DNA of 64,000 nt from NCBI RefSeq assembly GCF_000760515.2, contig NW_013546511.1, positions 1 through 64,000 on the forward strand, in the 5' to 3' direction. The notes under the pieces are model-generated. The model worked only from the letters and a program-made list of their open reading frames with translations, made no database searches and was not told the origin of the DNA. The position numbers and the translations under genes were made by a program. Each line of letters opens with the position of its first letter. Position 1 is the stretch's first letter. Of the stretch, positions 52,970-63,162 are shown piece by piece. The stretch is from Mitosporidium daphniae. Lineage: Eukaryota; Microsporidia.

Positions 52970-55686
52970 ATGTCAACTGAACTTGTGACGCTTTTGGTAC
53001 GAGTCCTTGTTTGCTATAACGATGGTGTAGGGCGATTGGGTATCTTTATATTCGAAAAGCTTCAGCAATATTGACAAGTCAATCGAGGACTATTCGGTGA
53101 TTCTTCTCGAAGAAACCCAAATTGCCGAAGATACGGCGTGTTCCTCGTCTCTTGCCGAGGAATGGCTTGATCCAGATGTATGTGTGACGCCTATCTTTCA
53201 TTAGAGATCATACCCTGCCCAATTGGCCAAATTGGAGGGTGAAAAGAAGGACATTTTTAGGACGCAGGCGTTCTTTATATTTTATGAGAAGGAGCTATCT
53301 AGAATTGCCAAGGTATGTGCTTGCTTTGCCCATCAACAGGTTCTCTCCATTCTTGAGGATGATCTGTCCGCTGTATCTACAATTACAGAGTCTTTAGTGA
53401 TTTTAGAGACATCTTTGCCATTTCTCTCACCGCCCGTCATTCCAGTTCAGTTTTATTCTGCCGGGATTTTTAATGCGGAAATATCGGCACTTGTATCTTA
53501 CCATACTACTCTTGACCTGGTGTACCAAGAAAAGCTGAATGCGATTATTGAGAAGGCCAAGTCTCACGAAATAAGGTCTTGGATTGTTTACAAGGCCATT
53601 AAGGACCACGAGAAGAGCATATTTTCGATTGAGACTTCCGATAAATGGAATCGTATGGGTAAATTTTTAATGCAATGCCCTAGGATCCTCCTTTGAACTG
53701 CTAAGTAAATGGAAGCTGCTGCCTTTTGCTGCCACCGCATCTCCGCAGCCCAATGTTTTGCCATCGCTAGATATAGACGCCCCATTTACAAGACATTTGC
53801 CCATTGATTCTGTTCTTTGTTCTTTTGTTGAGCGATTGATCTCCGTGATATTTGGTATTTTCCGGCCTCTTAATATTAGATTCAAGCAGACTTCGTGTTC
53901 GTCTTGCCTACGATCAGGGCGCATCGTCCACTTTGCGTCTTTTGATTTCTCGTGAAGAGATAATAGTTCCGCTTAAAGAGGACGACAATAAGGAGCTGTT
54001 TGGTTGGAATTCCGACTTTTTTCTGGAGAAGCTCTCCAATATTTCTCTTGTGATTAAATTTATTTCAGAGCAAATATTGGTCCACCCGCATTTGAAATCG
54101 ATACTTGTGCCAATTATTTGCTCAAGTACCAAGTCGGTTTCTGGAAAGCCTTCGCACTCGTTTCTTGAAGCGTTGCGCAGATATATTTTGCACGACACCG
54201 TCCCGATGAGTCCTTCTCAAATGGCAGCTTTGCAGCCTGGAGGAAGTCTATGGAAGGCTGTTCAAAAAGTCGAAGATGAGCTTGTTGAATCTTTTGATCT
54301 GGCTCACTGCGAAGTGTCTCTTGGTCCTGGATTTATTACAGGCTCATTGCAGCTTATTCGGAATCGATATTCGGTATTGCTGGCGTCTGAGGTGCGATAC
54401 AAGTCTCTTTATTTGATGAATCATCCCGACAATCGACTTGTGTCGTGGGAGAATCCGCCCGGCGTTACTTTGCCTCCAAAATATGTAGCAATGCTCACGA
54501 GCAATGCAGTTGTCAACGATCTTGCCCAAGATGCCCACTCTCTGCACAGAGACTCTGATCATGAAAATGAGTCTTTGGAGTATGCCATTACAAATTTGCT
54601 TTTTGATGGAAAAAAGTTCCATTTAAAAGTGCTGCAACTGCTTAAATTTATGCTGTTTTTGATTTCATTTGCAGACAGGCTTCCCGAGGCGTTTCCGTTT
54701 GACATTGAAAAGGTTTTTTTTGAAATTTTCGATTCATACGTGAAAAACTTTTCCCCCTCCACAGGGTAACAATTTGCTTTGTAAATCACAAATAGAAAGG
54801 GGCATTCTCGAATTCTTGCTTCGCCAGAGACGACGTTCCTTTTTGTGAATGATTCTCTGCTGCTCTCCAGAGCCATCTTGGTAGAGTTGATACCAAAGCT
54901 ATTGGCAATGAAAAAATGCCCCAATCCACAAAGCATAGACAAATACTCCCGCATCGTCTTGATGGCTGCGGAGCTTCGTCGAATCGCAGATGAAACCATC
55001 CACATCCAGCTTCAAAATCAAAAGAGCTTTATCGGCTCCAAGCTTGAAAATCGCCAAGTGTTCGTATGCCTGGGAGTATCGCCAAAGAATCGGATGATTT
55101 TGGATGAGCAATTGAAAAAAATCCAAATTTCGCTACAGCAGCAGCTCCACTCTCTCAATGCAAGCTTGGCCTTTTCTTACTTTTGTAGAGAATCATTGCA
55201 AAGGGATCATACCGAAGATTTGCTGGTCAGATCTTTTCTTATATCCTCGGGACGATATCCAAGATGGAGTTTGGATTGGAGGCCATTTCTCGGGAGGATG
55301 CGTTCCAGCTATACTCGTTAAATCAGTTCATAATTACGTGGTCAGAGTCGCTATCAATTTTAGATTCGCTAAATGAGACCACCACGTTCAGGTCATTTTC
55401 TGAACTGGCCATGCTTTTTTCAGCAGGAGATAGAGAACTTATTGGGGCAAGGAAAATAGAGAAAATCCTGCTTTATATTCCGAATTGGATCTCCTTTATC
55501 CACTTGACAAACATCTTTTGCTGGAAGCTTGAGGAAATTGTCGAGTTTTCAATGTCTGCTTGCAATTCGGTGCATGCAAAAGACTTGGTTGTTCCACCGA
55601 AAGTAATCCTTTCGCTGGTGAAGGCTATTTTCGCAGACTCTGATGTGCGAAGAGAAGCCATCCATGTGCTCTCCAAGTGTGTCTAG
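52970..55686 (+). CDS. ZW10/Dsl1-type tethering-complex protein
   Basis: Seven exons (52970-52996, 53031-53177, 53205-53652, 53684-53854, 53880-54765, 54796-55225, 55264-55686) give 843 aa. It is almost all helical. The C-terminal block has WISFIHLTNIFCWKLEEIV followed by VILSLVKAIFADSDVRREAI, which matches the ZW10/Dsl1 end (E-L-x-x-L-I-x-A-L-F-x-x-x-x-x-R). ZW10/Dsl1 tethers Golgi-derived vesicles at the ER, and in animals also acts at kinetochores. Introns are 34, 27, 31, 25, 30 and 38 nt. Assignment rests mainly on the C-terminus. Confidence 0.65.
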
Positions 55687-55754
55687 AGTAAAATAAACGA
55701 TAACACTACAATGGCAATCATGATGGTCGCGCAACGGTGGCCAGTCGCACAAAA

Positions 55755-56274
55755 TTAGCTGGACAACGCCATTTTCTCAAATTGCAGACAGTGGAGATGA
55801 AATAGGGTTTCCATGCCGATGGAATTTACAATTTCTAGCGTTACAAGCAATGCGTTACCAAGCTCATCGACGGCCAATCGCCTATTTTTCTTATGATGAC
55901 ACATTTTTCCTTTAACCAAAACAACAAAGCCTAATTTTATATTTTGATCGTCATTGCGCTCAGTGATCGTTAAAGTGCAATCAATGGTGGCCGTCGTGTC
56001 GTCCACTAATAAATTGCGCTTTTAAAAATTGACTCTTACCGGTGAAAATCCTTTTTTGCATCCTTCTCTCTATGCTCACTATGATGCCGCAAATCTCAAC
56101 CCTATGTAACGGAACTGATCCAAATAGTAGAACATCTGATGTCATTATGTGGGAAATTTTCATACTCTGAAACACCGGATTGCAGGCTTCTAGCTGCAAA
56201 AGCCTCTTGACGTGGACTCTTGAATACATCCAAAAGGAAGAAAAGGAGCCCCACTGGGTTGGATTCGATATCAT
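55755..56274 (-). CDS. STN1: Stn1-like telomere OB-fold protein
   Basis: Two exons (56274-56040, 56005-55755) with a 34-nt intron give 161 aa. The N-terminus reads WGSFSSFWMYSRVHVKRLLQ, then VPLHRVEICGIIVSIERR, and across the splice IFTVDDTTATIDCTL. This is the Stn1 order (W-x-F-W..., H-P-I-x-x-V-x-x-x-G-x-V, V-D-D-x-T-x-x-I-x-C). Stn1 with Ten1 (and Cdc13/Ctc1) recruits polymerase alpha at telomeres. Only the OB fold is present; the C-terminal winged helices of larger Stn1 proteins are missing. RPA2 is less likely for lack of its tail domains. Confidence 0.75.
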
Positions 56275-56346
56275 GGCCCTAAAATTTAAACCTCATTTAA
56301 AGTTTAAAGCTACAAAGTACTGATTAAATTTTTATCAACCTACAAG

Positions 56347-57711
56347 ATGGACAGTAACAATTCCAATTTGCAATTACTGGATTCAGCTTCTGGCGGCACT
56401 GCATCCGACCAAGCTTCAGAACCTACCACCAGTTCTTTAGAAAAACACGAGCCAATAAGCACATCTAAGCGACCGCGTGGCCGTCCAACAGGTTCCAAAA
56501 ACAAATCCTCTTCCTCTGTAACACCTTCGATCGTTGAATCGAAGGCGAATTCGAATGCTGTTGAAGGAAAGAGAAGAAGAGGGCGTCCCGTTGGCTCAAC
56601 ATCTATATCTCACCAACGGAGTAATAAAAAGGATGCTTCCCTTATTTCGGAAATCCTTAATTCACCGAGCATGCTCACAGCATTCCTTAATGGAAGCAAG
56701 TGCATTTGCTTTAATTCAAAAGACGATATTAAGCGGTTCGTAATTGACTGGTCAATGTCGATCGGAAAAGCCTTCAAAGTCCTCAAGTCTTCTCAGCGCC
56801 GATACGAAGTTGGATGTCCCTGGCAATTCGATTCTACCAACGAACAGGAGGGGGATTCCCTAGATTTTGATAAAGAAAAAATCGATGAAAATCTGATCAA
56901 CATTCCTGAAGAAATAATGTCCGACTCCTCCCAAAACGCACAATCAACGTCGCCCACATCTGATTGTCCTTTCAGGCTTTCTTTGAATTTCAGCACAAAG
57001 GCAAACGGATGGAATGTCCGCAGTTTTATTGCACATTCTTGTCCAAACTCCAACAGATTGAAAAAGGTCCCTGTTCACTGGATATTGGAGAAATTCAAGT
57101 CCCTTTATCAGGTCAATACCCAGGATATGTTAACTCTTCCAGATACCTCGAGCCCTGGCGAATCTTTGACCGGAAACGAAGGTGAAACCCAAAGTGAGCT
57201 GGAAACTTGCAATTTTAGAACCACACTTACGAAGCCCATTGTTGAGTCCTTTACCCCTAGTCGCGTTCAGGCAGCAATTCTGGAGTCATTTGGCATAGAA
57301 ATTCCATATCCATCTGCTTGGAAATGCCTCTCTCTACTGCAACAGGAATACGGAATAGACGTCCATTCTCAATACTCTGCGCCTGTAAGCCAATTTCAGG
57401 ATTCAATTCGAAGAGGGCCTGGAAGGCCCAAAAAGGCACTGTTGAATTCGGTGAAGGACAAACACAACTATTGCGCGATTGAAACGTTCTCGGAGCCATT
57501 TGTGCCAAGCTATGACCATTCAATATTTGGGCAAACCCCTTTTGAGCTCCAAAACTTTAATTCATTCTCTATGCCTCCTCGGTCCGGAAATGAGTACATG
57601 GTGGCCACGCCAATCGCATCCTCATCCACGACCACCACCACCACGTCCTCTTCATCAATGGTATCTAACGAAGAAGTTACCAACCGGGAATATGATAGAC
57701 AAAGCAGTTAG
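56347..57711 (+). CDS. AT-hook protein with FAR1/MULE-type DNA-binding domain
   Basis: A single exon encodes 454 aa. Three AT-hooks are visible: RPRGRPTGSKNK (about residue 38), RRRGRPVGSTS (about 76) and RRGPGRPKK (about 358). Between them lies FNSKDDIKRFVIDWSMSIGK, then YEVGCPW, CPFRLSLNF and WNVRSFIAHSCPNS. These are the C-C-H-type positions of the FAR1/MuDR N-terminal domain (C-x(n)-C-P-F...W-x-V...H). It looks like a transcription factor derived from a MULE transposase end without the catalytic domain. The C-terminus is Ser/Thr-rich. AAATTTAAAC and TTTAAAGTTTAAA boxes lie in the 65 nt before the ATG. Confidence 0.7.
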   Translation: MDSNNSNLQLLDSASGGTASDQASEPTTSSLEKHEPISTSKRPRGRPTGSKNKSSSSVTPSIVESKANSNAVEGKRRRGRPVGSTSISHQRSNKKDASLISEILNSPSMLTAFLNGSKCICFNSKDDIKRFVIDWSMSIGKAFKVLKSSQRRYEVGCPWQFDSTNEQEGDSLDFDKEKIDENLINIPEEIMSDSSQNAQSTSPTSDCPFRLSLNFSTKANGWNVRSFIAHSCPNSNRLKKVPVHWILEKFKSLYQVNTQDMLTLPDTSSPGESLTGNEGETQSELETCNFRTTLTKPIVESFTPSRVQAAILESFGIEIPYPSAWKCLSLLQQEYGIDVHSQYSAPVSQFQDSIRRGPGRPKKALLNSVKDKHNYCAIETFSEPFVPSYDHSIFGQTPFELQNFNSFSMPPRSGNEYMVATPIASSSTTTTTTSSSSMVSNEEVTNREYDRQSS

Positions 57712-57756
57712 ATTTTACAATTTTATAATAAAAGTATCCTATTTTTAGGAGAAAGG

Positions 57757-59343
57757 CTAAATATTTTCCAAATCCAGTTCTTTCTCGTCGTCGTGGGTGC
57801 CGAAATCGGGATGGGCGGGTCGCCTGTCATATTCCAATAAATCGGTAAAAAACACCGAATTTTCGGCTTGCTTTGCTTCTAAAAACCCCCTTTTGAGGGC
57901 CTTTTTTGTCTTTACATTTTTCCTGCCTTTCGGTATTTTGTTTGCATCGGCCCTCTTTGCAGCGATCTCTGATGGCTTGTAGTCTGAAATTCCTCCAACA
58001 TCTAGCTCTTCATTGTCGCTCGAAAGGGCAAAGTCTCGGGTGCGCTTTTTGGCTTTTGAAAAATATTTCAAATGGCTAGCAGTGACATAAACCATTTCCT
58101 GAGAACCGCAGACCAAAAGAGGAATTTCGCTATTTTCGATTGGATTGTTCAGCGCCGAAATGGTTGAGATTGGCCAAAAGTTATCATCAGACACAATATC
58201 GACCGGAGACGAAGCGAATCGGAGGCCTGTGTTTTCTAGCCTTATGAACAAAAATTACCTTGCTCGTGATGGTCTTTTTGTTGGCCCACATTTTCCTCTT
58301 CTTGTTTTGCTTTTTCTCGATGGTAACCCTTGGCACCGGTACCATATTCGCCGTTGATATTATCGATGTCATCAAAATGGTGAGGAATCGCTGTCCATCC
58401 AAGTAAGGAGTTTGGCCGAATGCCGACATATCTCAGAAATCCATCTCCACCCCCCGTGGCAATTGCAGACGAATTAAGAGCTACCATCGAATCAACAGAA
58501 GAGGGATGTCCCAAAATCCTATCAGAAGGACCAGCCCAGTAGTCCCAAGAGAAAATGTTGACCGAGCCATCCTGCATGCCACAAACGAGGTTTTTGCCTT
58601 GAAATTAACGCGAAAACGTACCACCCTTTACGAAAGACATGGAGAGAATTTCCTCTTGAAGAGGATCGCTTGATGCCTTGCACTTGTTTTTACGGAGATC
58701 GTACACGTGTAGAAAGCCGTCCCCGCCGCCAGTAACCATTGTCTTTTTACTCGGAAGCGCCTGAATTGACGAAATAAAGTCAATATGGTCTTTGAACTGC
58801 ATAACTGCAGTTGCTCCCTTGCCGAGAATCCTTTCGTCCCATATCTAGCATGAAAGCGGTAAAACTCAACCTTTAATATGCCTTCATCATCTCCGGTGGC
58901 AAAAAGCTGCGAAGAAACGTACGAACATGCTTGAAGAGAAGACTCGTGTGCCTCTGGAAGAATAGCGTGAGGCCTTCCCGTTTCAATGTCACTCAATGCG
59001 ATAGAGCGGTCTGCAGATATCGTGCAAAGTTCTCGCAATTAAAATGGAAAATTAAATACTTGAACCGTCTTGTGAGACCAAGATTCCTCGACAAGAGTCA
59101 TTATGCACCAAGTCAAATGAGGTTACAATTCCGGGTTCAAATATGGGCCTTTTTTGTTCAAATCCCAGCTTGTAACTAGGCCATGAAAATACGCAAACCA
59201 AACCATAGTATTTCGCCAGTTGAGAGTCCGACATAAATGAAAGGCTTTGAAGGATGGGTTCCTGTTGATATCACAGGAGCCTCGCAACGTTTACAAGAAG
59301 AAAAAGAAAAAAAAGACGCATGACTACGAGATGGACCATTCAT
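57757..59343 (-). CDS. JIP5: WDR55/Jip5 ribosome-biogenesis WD40 protein
   Basis: Six exons (59343-59204, 59175-59060, 59031-58871, 58844-58622, 58597-58259, 58235-57757) give 485 aa. The joined blades read PFIYVGLSTGEIL, then HNDSCRGILVSQDGSSKL, SADRSIALSDIETG, FATGDDEGILKIWDER, VTGGGDGFLHVYDLRKNK, GMQDGSVNIFSWDYW and GGGDGFLRYVGIRPN. The D-D-x-G-x-I-K-x-W-D blade and G-x-R-x-V-x-I-x-P-N are WDR55/Jip5 marks. The C-terminus is Lys-rich. It acts in nucleolar pre-rRNA handling. Introns are 28, 28, 26, 24 and 23 nt. The last intron join is less certain. Confidence 0.88.
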
Positions 59344-59526
59344 CCAGCGCCAGCAATTTAATAAAATTAAATTTTAATAAAACGAAAATTTAATAAAATC
59401 AAAATTTAATCTTCAAATTTACATTGTCCATTGGTTATTTATGTTCAGCCAATAGGTTACCCACAGAACTAGTATTTTTATTCCTTCTCCCTTTGGCTCT
59501 TCCGAATAGCTTCTTCTTAAATATTA
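59344..59526. promoter_or_regulatory. divergent promoter, Jip5 / Pho85-type CDK
   Basis: The 183-nt gap carries a dense row of AATTTAATAAAA-type units between about 59355 and 59421, repeated four to five times. These are the same box as at other starts but clustered. Two divergent genes begin at its edges. Confidence 0.5.
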
Positions 59527-60618
59527 ATGACACAACCAACGCAAGCCACCTCGTCACAATCTGCGTCTACGGGCTCTGTTAGAGCAGCAAAACCGATGCC
59601 GATGCAGCAGCTGCAGTGTAATTTGAAAGCCCCCAACCAGCCATTCCAACTTTCTTCAATTCCGACATCAATAACATCGTATTCGAAGATCGAAAAGTTG
59701 GGAGAAGGCACATATGCAACTGTATATAAGGCAAAACACCTACCAACAGGATCGATTGTAGCTTTGAAAGAGATTTCTCTTTCTGTTGAAGAGGGGGCCC
59801 CCTCGACAGCCATAAGAGAAATAGCTCTCATGCGAAGCCTTTCCCATCCAAACATCGTCAATTTGTTGGATGTCATCCACACCGAATCAACGCTTTGTCT
59901 TATTTTTGAGTTTATGGATACCGACTTGAAAGTTTATCTTGACGAGCAATTGAAGAGATTCCCACCCAGCCTTCCAATGGCCACCATAAAGTCACTGATG
60001 AAAGACATACTTTTGGGCATCGACTATTGCCACCAGTCAAGAAAGATCTTACATCGTGATCTAAAGCCCCAAAACCTGCTGCTTCTTCATCCCACGCCGT
60101 CAGATGGAAATAGCAGTTTGATTCCGGTTTTGAAGATCGGAGATTTTGGCCTTGCAAGGGCTTTTGGAATACCTGTGCACTCTTATTCAAACGAGGTGGT
60201 GACACTATGGTATCGATCGCCTGATGTCTTGTTGGGGTCCATTAATTATACCACCAGTATCGACATTTGGTCGATTGGATGTATATTTGCAGAGCTGATC
60301 ACTGGCCGGCCCTTGTTCCCTGGAAAGAACAACGAGGACCAAGTTGGGATAATATTCAAGCGATTGGGTGTGCCTCTGGAGAGCCAATGGCCACAATTGC
60401 CGACACTGCCCCTCTTTTCCAGGTTCTCCCCGTTGCTGGCACATTTAAGAGCCAAGAATTCCTCACAGCTTTCTGGAATTCCAACCGGTTCTTCCCTTGC
60501 CACTCTTTTTCCAACGCTAGATAACATTGCCCTCGACCTGCTGTCGAGGCTTCTGCAGCCTATTCCCGAACGTCGTATTTCTGCCAGAGAAGCCTTGATG
60601 CATCCATTCTTCACATGA
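59527..60618 (+). CDS. PHO85: Pho85/CDK5-type cyclin-dependent kinase
   Basis: A single exon encodes 363 aa. An N-terminal Gln/Ser-rich extension of about 50 residues precedes the kinase. The glycine loop is [14 protein letters not shown], the catalytic Lys VALKEI, and the cyclin helix [12 protein letters not shown], close to the Pho85 form. [13 protein letters not shown] and the T-loop [13 protein letters not shown] follow. All catalytic residues are present. Pho85 works with Pcl cyclins in phosphate, glycogen and cell-cycle control; a Pcl-type cyclin is at 49.2 kb. Confidence 0.9.
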   Translation: MTQPTQATSSQSASTGSVRAAKPMPMQQLQCNLKAPNQPFQLSSIPTSITSYSKIEKLGEGTYATVYKAKHLPTGSIVALKEISLSVEEGAPSTAIREIALMRSLSHPNIVNLLDVIHTESTLCLIFEFMDTDLKVYLDEQLKRFPPSLPMATIKSLMKDILLGIDYCHQSRKILHRDLKPQNLLLLHPTPSDGNSSLIPVLKIGDFGLARAFGIPVHSYSNEVVTLWYRSPDVLLGSINYTTSIDIWSIGCIFAELITGRPLFPGKNNEDQVGIIFKRLGVPLESQWPQLPTLPLFSRFSPLLAHLRAKNSSQLSGIPTGSSLATLFPTLDNIALDLLSRLLQPIPERRISAREALMHPFFT

Positions 60619-60754
60619 CCAGATGGCTTTATAGCTGCCTCCAATGGCGGGGGAGTGTCATATTTAGATGTTGTCATCAATAAAAATACCTTAAAGACAA
60701 GGTAGTCGCAATTAACTAAAATCCCCGCAACAGCTGAGCTCGGTTTGAAAAAAT

Positions 60755-61654
60755 TTATTGAAACGAGGCAATGCTCCAATCTGAGTCGATAACCAATGGC
60801 TCGCTGATTTGCACTTGGCCCGTTGTGGAGATATGCCCGTATTGGATCTAATTTGAGAAAGGCAGCCAAACCTTATTCAAAGAGCGAGCATCGCGATAAT
60901 ATAGGACACGCATGCAGGTGTCGATTGCCGATTTTGCCTCTTCGAAGGAAAGCTCCTTTGCGCCGCCGGACTTTTCCTCAATGGTGCGACGAAGAATTGG
61001 CTGGGCCAAATGGGCCCCAAAGCCAGTTGCAATCGAGTCGCTCTCAAATTTGCCACCAAGTAAGTCTACACATCCCAGGAATCTTGAATGTTTACGCCAC
61101 CACTTTCACTTACTTTTTTTCGCCATCTATGCCGGCGACGATGTGGGAATTCCATAGAGGATCCATTTTGGATCGCCTTTCATACATCATCTTCGAAACC
61201 AGATGAAAATAGGATTGAGAGCTCATTTTTTCACTAGTATAGCGCTCGGAAATACTAGAACATAAAATACAGACGTCAATACTTTATCTGTTTCAGGTGG
61301 GAGAGAAGAAACTGCTGGTCGCTGATATCTCCAGAGGTGGCCAGAATTGTGCAAGGTCCTATGGAGCAAATGCGTTGGACATCTCTAAATCTTGCCAAAG
61401 ACCCATATGATGCTACAAGAAGGTGCGGATAAGAACGTTGGCGCAATCTTACCAAGAGTGTCGGCAGCCAATAAAATTCCATCTGAATAGACGATTCCCA
61501 GCACAGATGTTCCGGTTACAATTGGAGACTGTGTGTGCGTTATTATTTTTCTATTGGTGCGATTAACATTGGAGTTCAAGGCATTTTGGCATACGTCATA
61601 AGAAGAGCCTGATGAAGGCAGTGATTGTCCCCAATTTTCGGTGAAAGTGGCCAT
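60755..61654 (-). CDS. PRE4: 20S proteasome subunit beta-4 (PSMB4/Pre4)
   Basis: Five exons (61654-61453, 61412-61283, 61254-61114, 61082-60872, 60847-60755) give 258 aa. After a propeptide-like N-terminus, GTSVLGIVYSDGILLAADTL is followed by ASYGSLARFRDVQRI, then YERRSKMDPLWNSHIVAGID, FLGCVDLLGGKF and ATGFGAHLAQPILR. CMRVLYYRDARSLNKI is typical of PSMB4. Splices restore LAADTLASYGSLARF exactly. It is a non-catalytic ring subunit. Introns are 40, 28, 31 and 24 nt. A TTG 9 codons upstream extends the frame; the ATG at 61654 is preferred. Confidence 0.94.
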
Positions 61655-61744
61655 TAAATTTTTAAAAAAATTGTCCCCCAAAATATGATTTAAAAAGGCA
61701 ACAGATTTCAGCCAATCAACAGGTGGTGTTTTTTGTCTGGCCTT

Positions 61745-62455
61745 ATGAGGTTCTCACGAGACATAATAATCACAGTCGTTGGCACACTGCTAATCATCAC
61801 GCTTTGTATTATTTTCCTGATTTATGTTCTCATCCCAAAGCTTCGCTCTAGCGTTTATGAAAAAAATTTCTCTGCCTCGATAACGGTAACCCTAAATCCT
61901 GACAACATTCCAATACCAATCTCAATCTTAACGCCAAATAGCACGAAGCTTGCATATTCCAATATCAGCATCATTTCACATACTCAACAAATTTATTCCA
62001 ACGTAATTGGTTCGAATTTCAGAGAGTACAGGCGGATAGTTCAAATAATATCTTTCTCCGCTGTAACATTTCTTTTTTTTAATCTTATTTTCTGGAGAGT
62101 TTTTATTGGAGTGGTGCTTTGTCTTCGCATCTTAACGGCATCAATTCTTCTTCTATATCTTACCAGGAGACTGGCGATTTTAGAGGCCAGATTCCTTTCA
62201 GTAAAACAAGAATGCAGAAAAAACAAGCAGGAACTAATCGGGCTAAAATCGAGCTTTTCCAGGTTAAGCGAATTGGCATTCACAATCTTTTCAATAATAT
62301 ATCCGTTTGGCATGAACTTTGTTCATATTTCCAAATATCTTTACTTCTGGCCCGACAAGATAAAAGCTTCAATTAACTTCACATTTGATTCGGTAATGAT
62401 TCAAGAGCTAAGGATTCAATCTATCCTTGAAGAGCTGGAATATCTTATTAAATAA
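61745..62455 (+). CDS. orphan membrane protein with coiled coil
   Basis: A single exon encodes 236 aa from the ATG at 61745. TM1 is near residues 7-32 (IIITVVGTLLIITLCIIFLI). An extracytoplasmic-looking, Ser/Asn-rich segment of about 70 residues with several N-x-S/T sites follows. Then come two close TM segments around residues 100-145 and a charged helix (AILEARFLSVKQECRKNK). No family is recognised. The clean open frame between divergent neighbours supports a gene. Confidence 0.6.
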   Translation: MRFSRDIIITVVGTLLIITLCIIFLIYVLIPKLRSSVYEKNFSASITVTLNPDNIPIPISILTPNSTKLAYSNISIISHTQQIYSNVIGSNFREYRRIVQIISFSAVTFLFFNLIFWRVFIGVVLCLRILTASILLLYLTRRLAILEARFLSVKQECRKNKQELIGLKSSFSRLSELAFTIFSIIYPFGMNFVHISKYLYFWPDKIKASINFTFDSVMIQELRIQSILEELEYLIK

Positions 62456-62603
62456 ATGCAAATAAACCCCATTTGTGGCTAGCGTGTATTGAAAACAAAT
62501 TGTACACCCAAGATGAAGGCTTTATTATTGGTCCATCGACAAAAATGGATATGAAATAAATAGCCGAACCACGATAGTGCAATGGCGTCTGGAAGGGGGC
62601 AAG

Positions 62604-63064
62604 CTACGAGGAGGGAGGAACTCTTTTGGGGTTGACTCTTGATTCCGCCTCAAAACGCTCATAGGCCCTGACAAATTTTGATTGAAGGTAGAACGATCCA
62701 TTCCAGTCATCCTTTCTGGCATTTGATTTGAAGTACTTTTCAAATTTCTACATGGTGACCACTTGACAAGCAATACCTCTTTGGCCTGGTCTAGTGTAGA
62801 GCCTGGAAGGGGAAGGTTTAAGATTTTTCCGGCCTCATCCATGGAAAGAGTTGACGAAACTTGGGCAACTGCCGGCGAATTGGAGGATCCCAATTTGCTT
62901 GCATTTGATTCCGCGGCTAAAAACAAGTACCGAAAAGGCATACCTTTGATGGTCTGTATATAGGCATCTTTAACAGACTTTCCCAACACCTGCCCCACCA
63001 CTGCTATGACTTTGATAAGAAGACGCCCAATCTATGTAGGAAAGGATATCTAACATACTGCCAT
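62604..63064 (-). CDS. PAM16: Pam16/Tim16, TIM23 import-motor subunit
   Basis: Four exons (63064-63059, 63031-62944, 62916-62777, 62747-62604) give 125 aa. The first exon codes for only two residues (MA). The joined protein reads MAIGRLLIKVIAVVGQVLGK, then the J-like domain with STLSMDEAGKILNL and, after the third splice, KFEKYFKSNARKDDWNGSFY and LQSKFVRAYERFEA. As in Pam16 the J-domain H-P-D is absent. Pam16 holds Pam18 at the import channel. Introns are 27, 27 and 29 nt. Confidence 0.9.
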
Positions 63065-63124
63065 GGGATGGGTTGGATGAAAATTAAAATATGGTCCACT
63101 GGCGGGTCGTTTATTTGGTTGCTT

Positions 63125-63141
63125 AATTAATTAATTAATTG
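63125..63141. repeat. (TTAA)n short tandem repeat
   Basis: Four to five TTAA/AATT units between the 3' end of the Atg2 gene and the Pam16 start; a small microsatellite. Confidence 0.7.
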
Positions 63142-63162
63142 AGTTGCCGATTGATGATGCGT

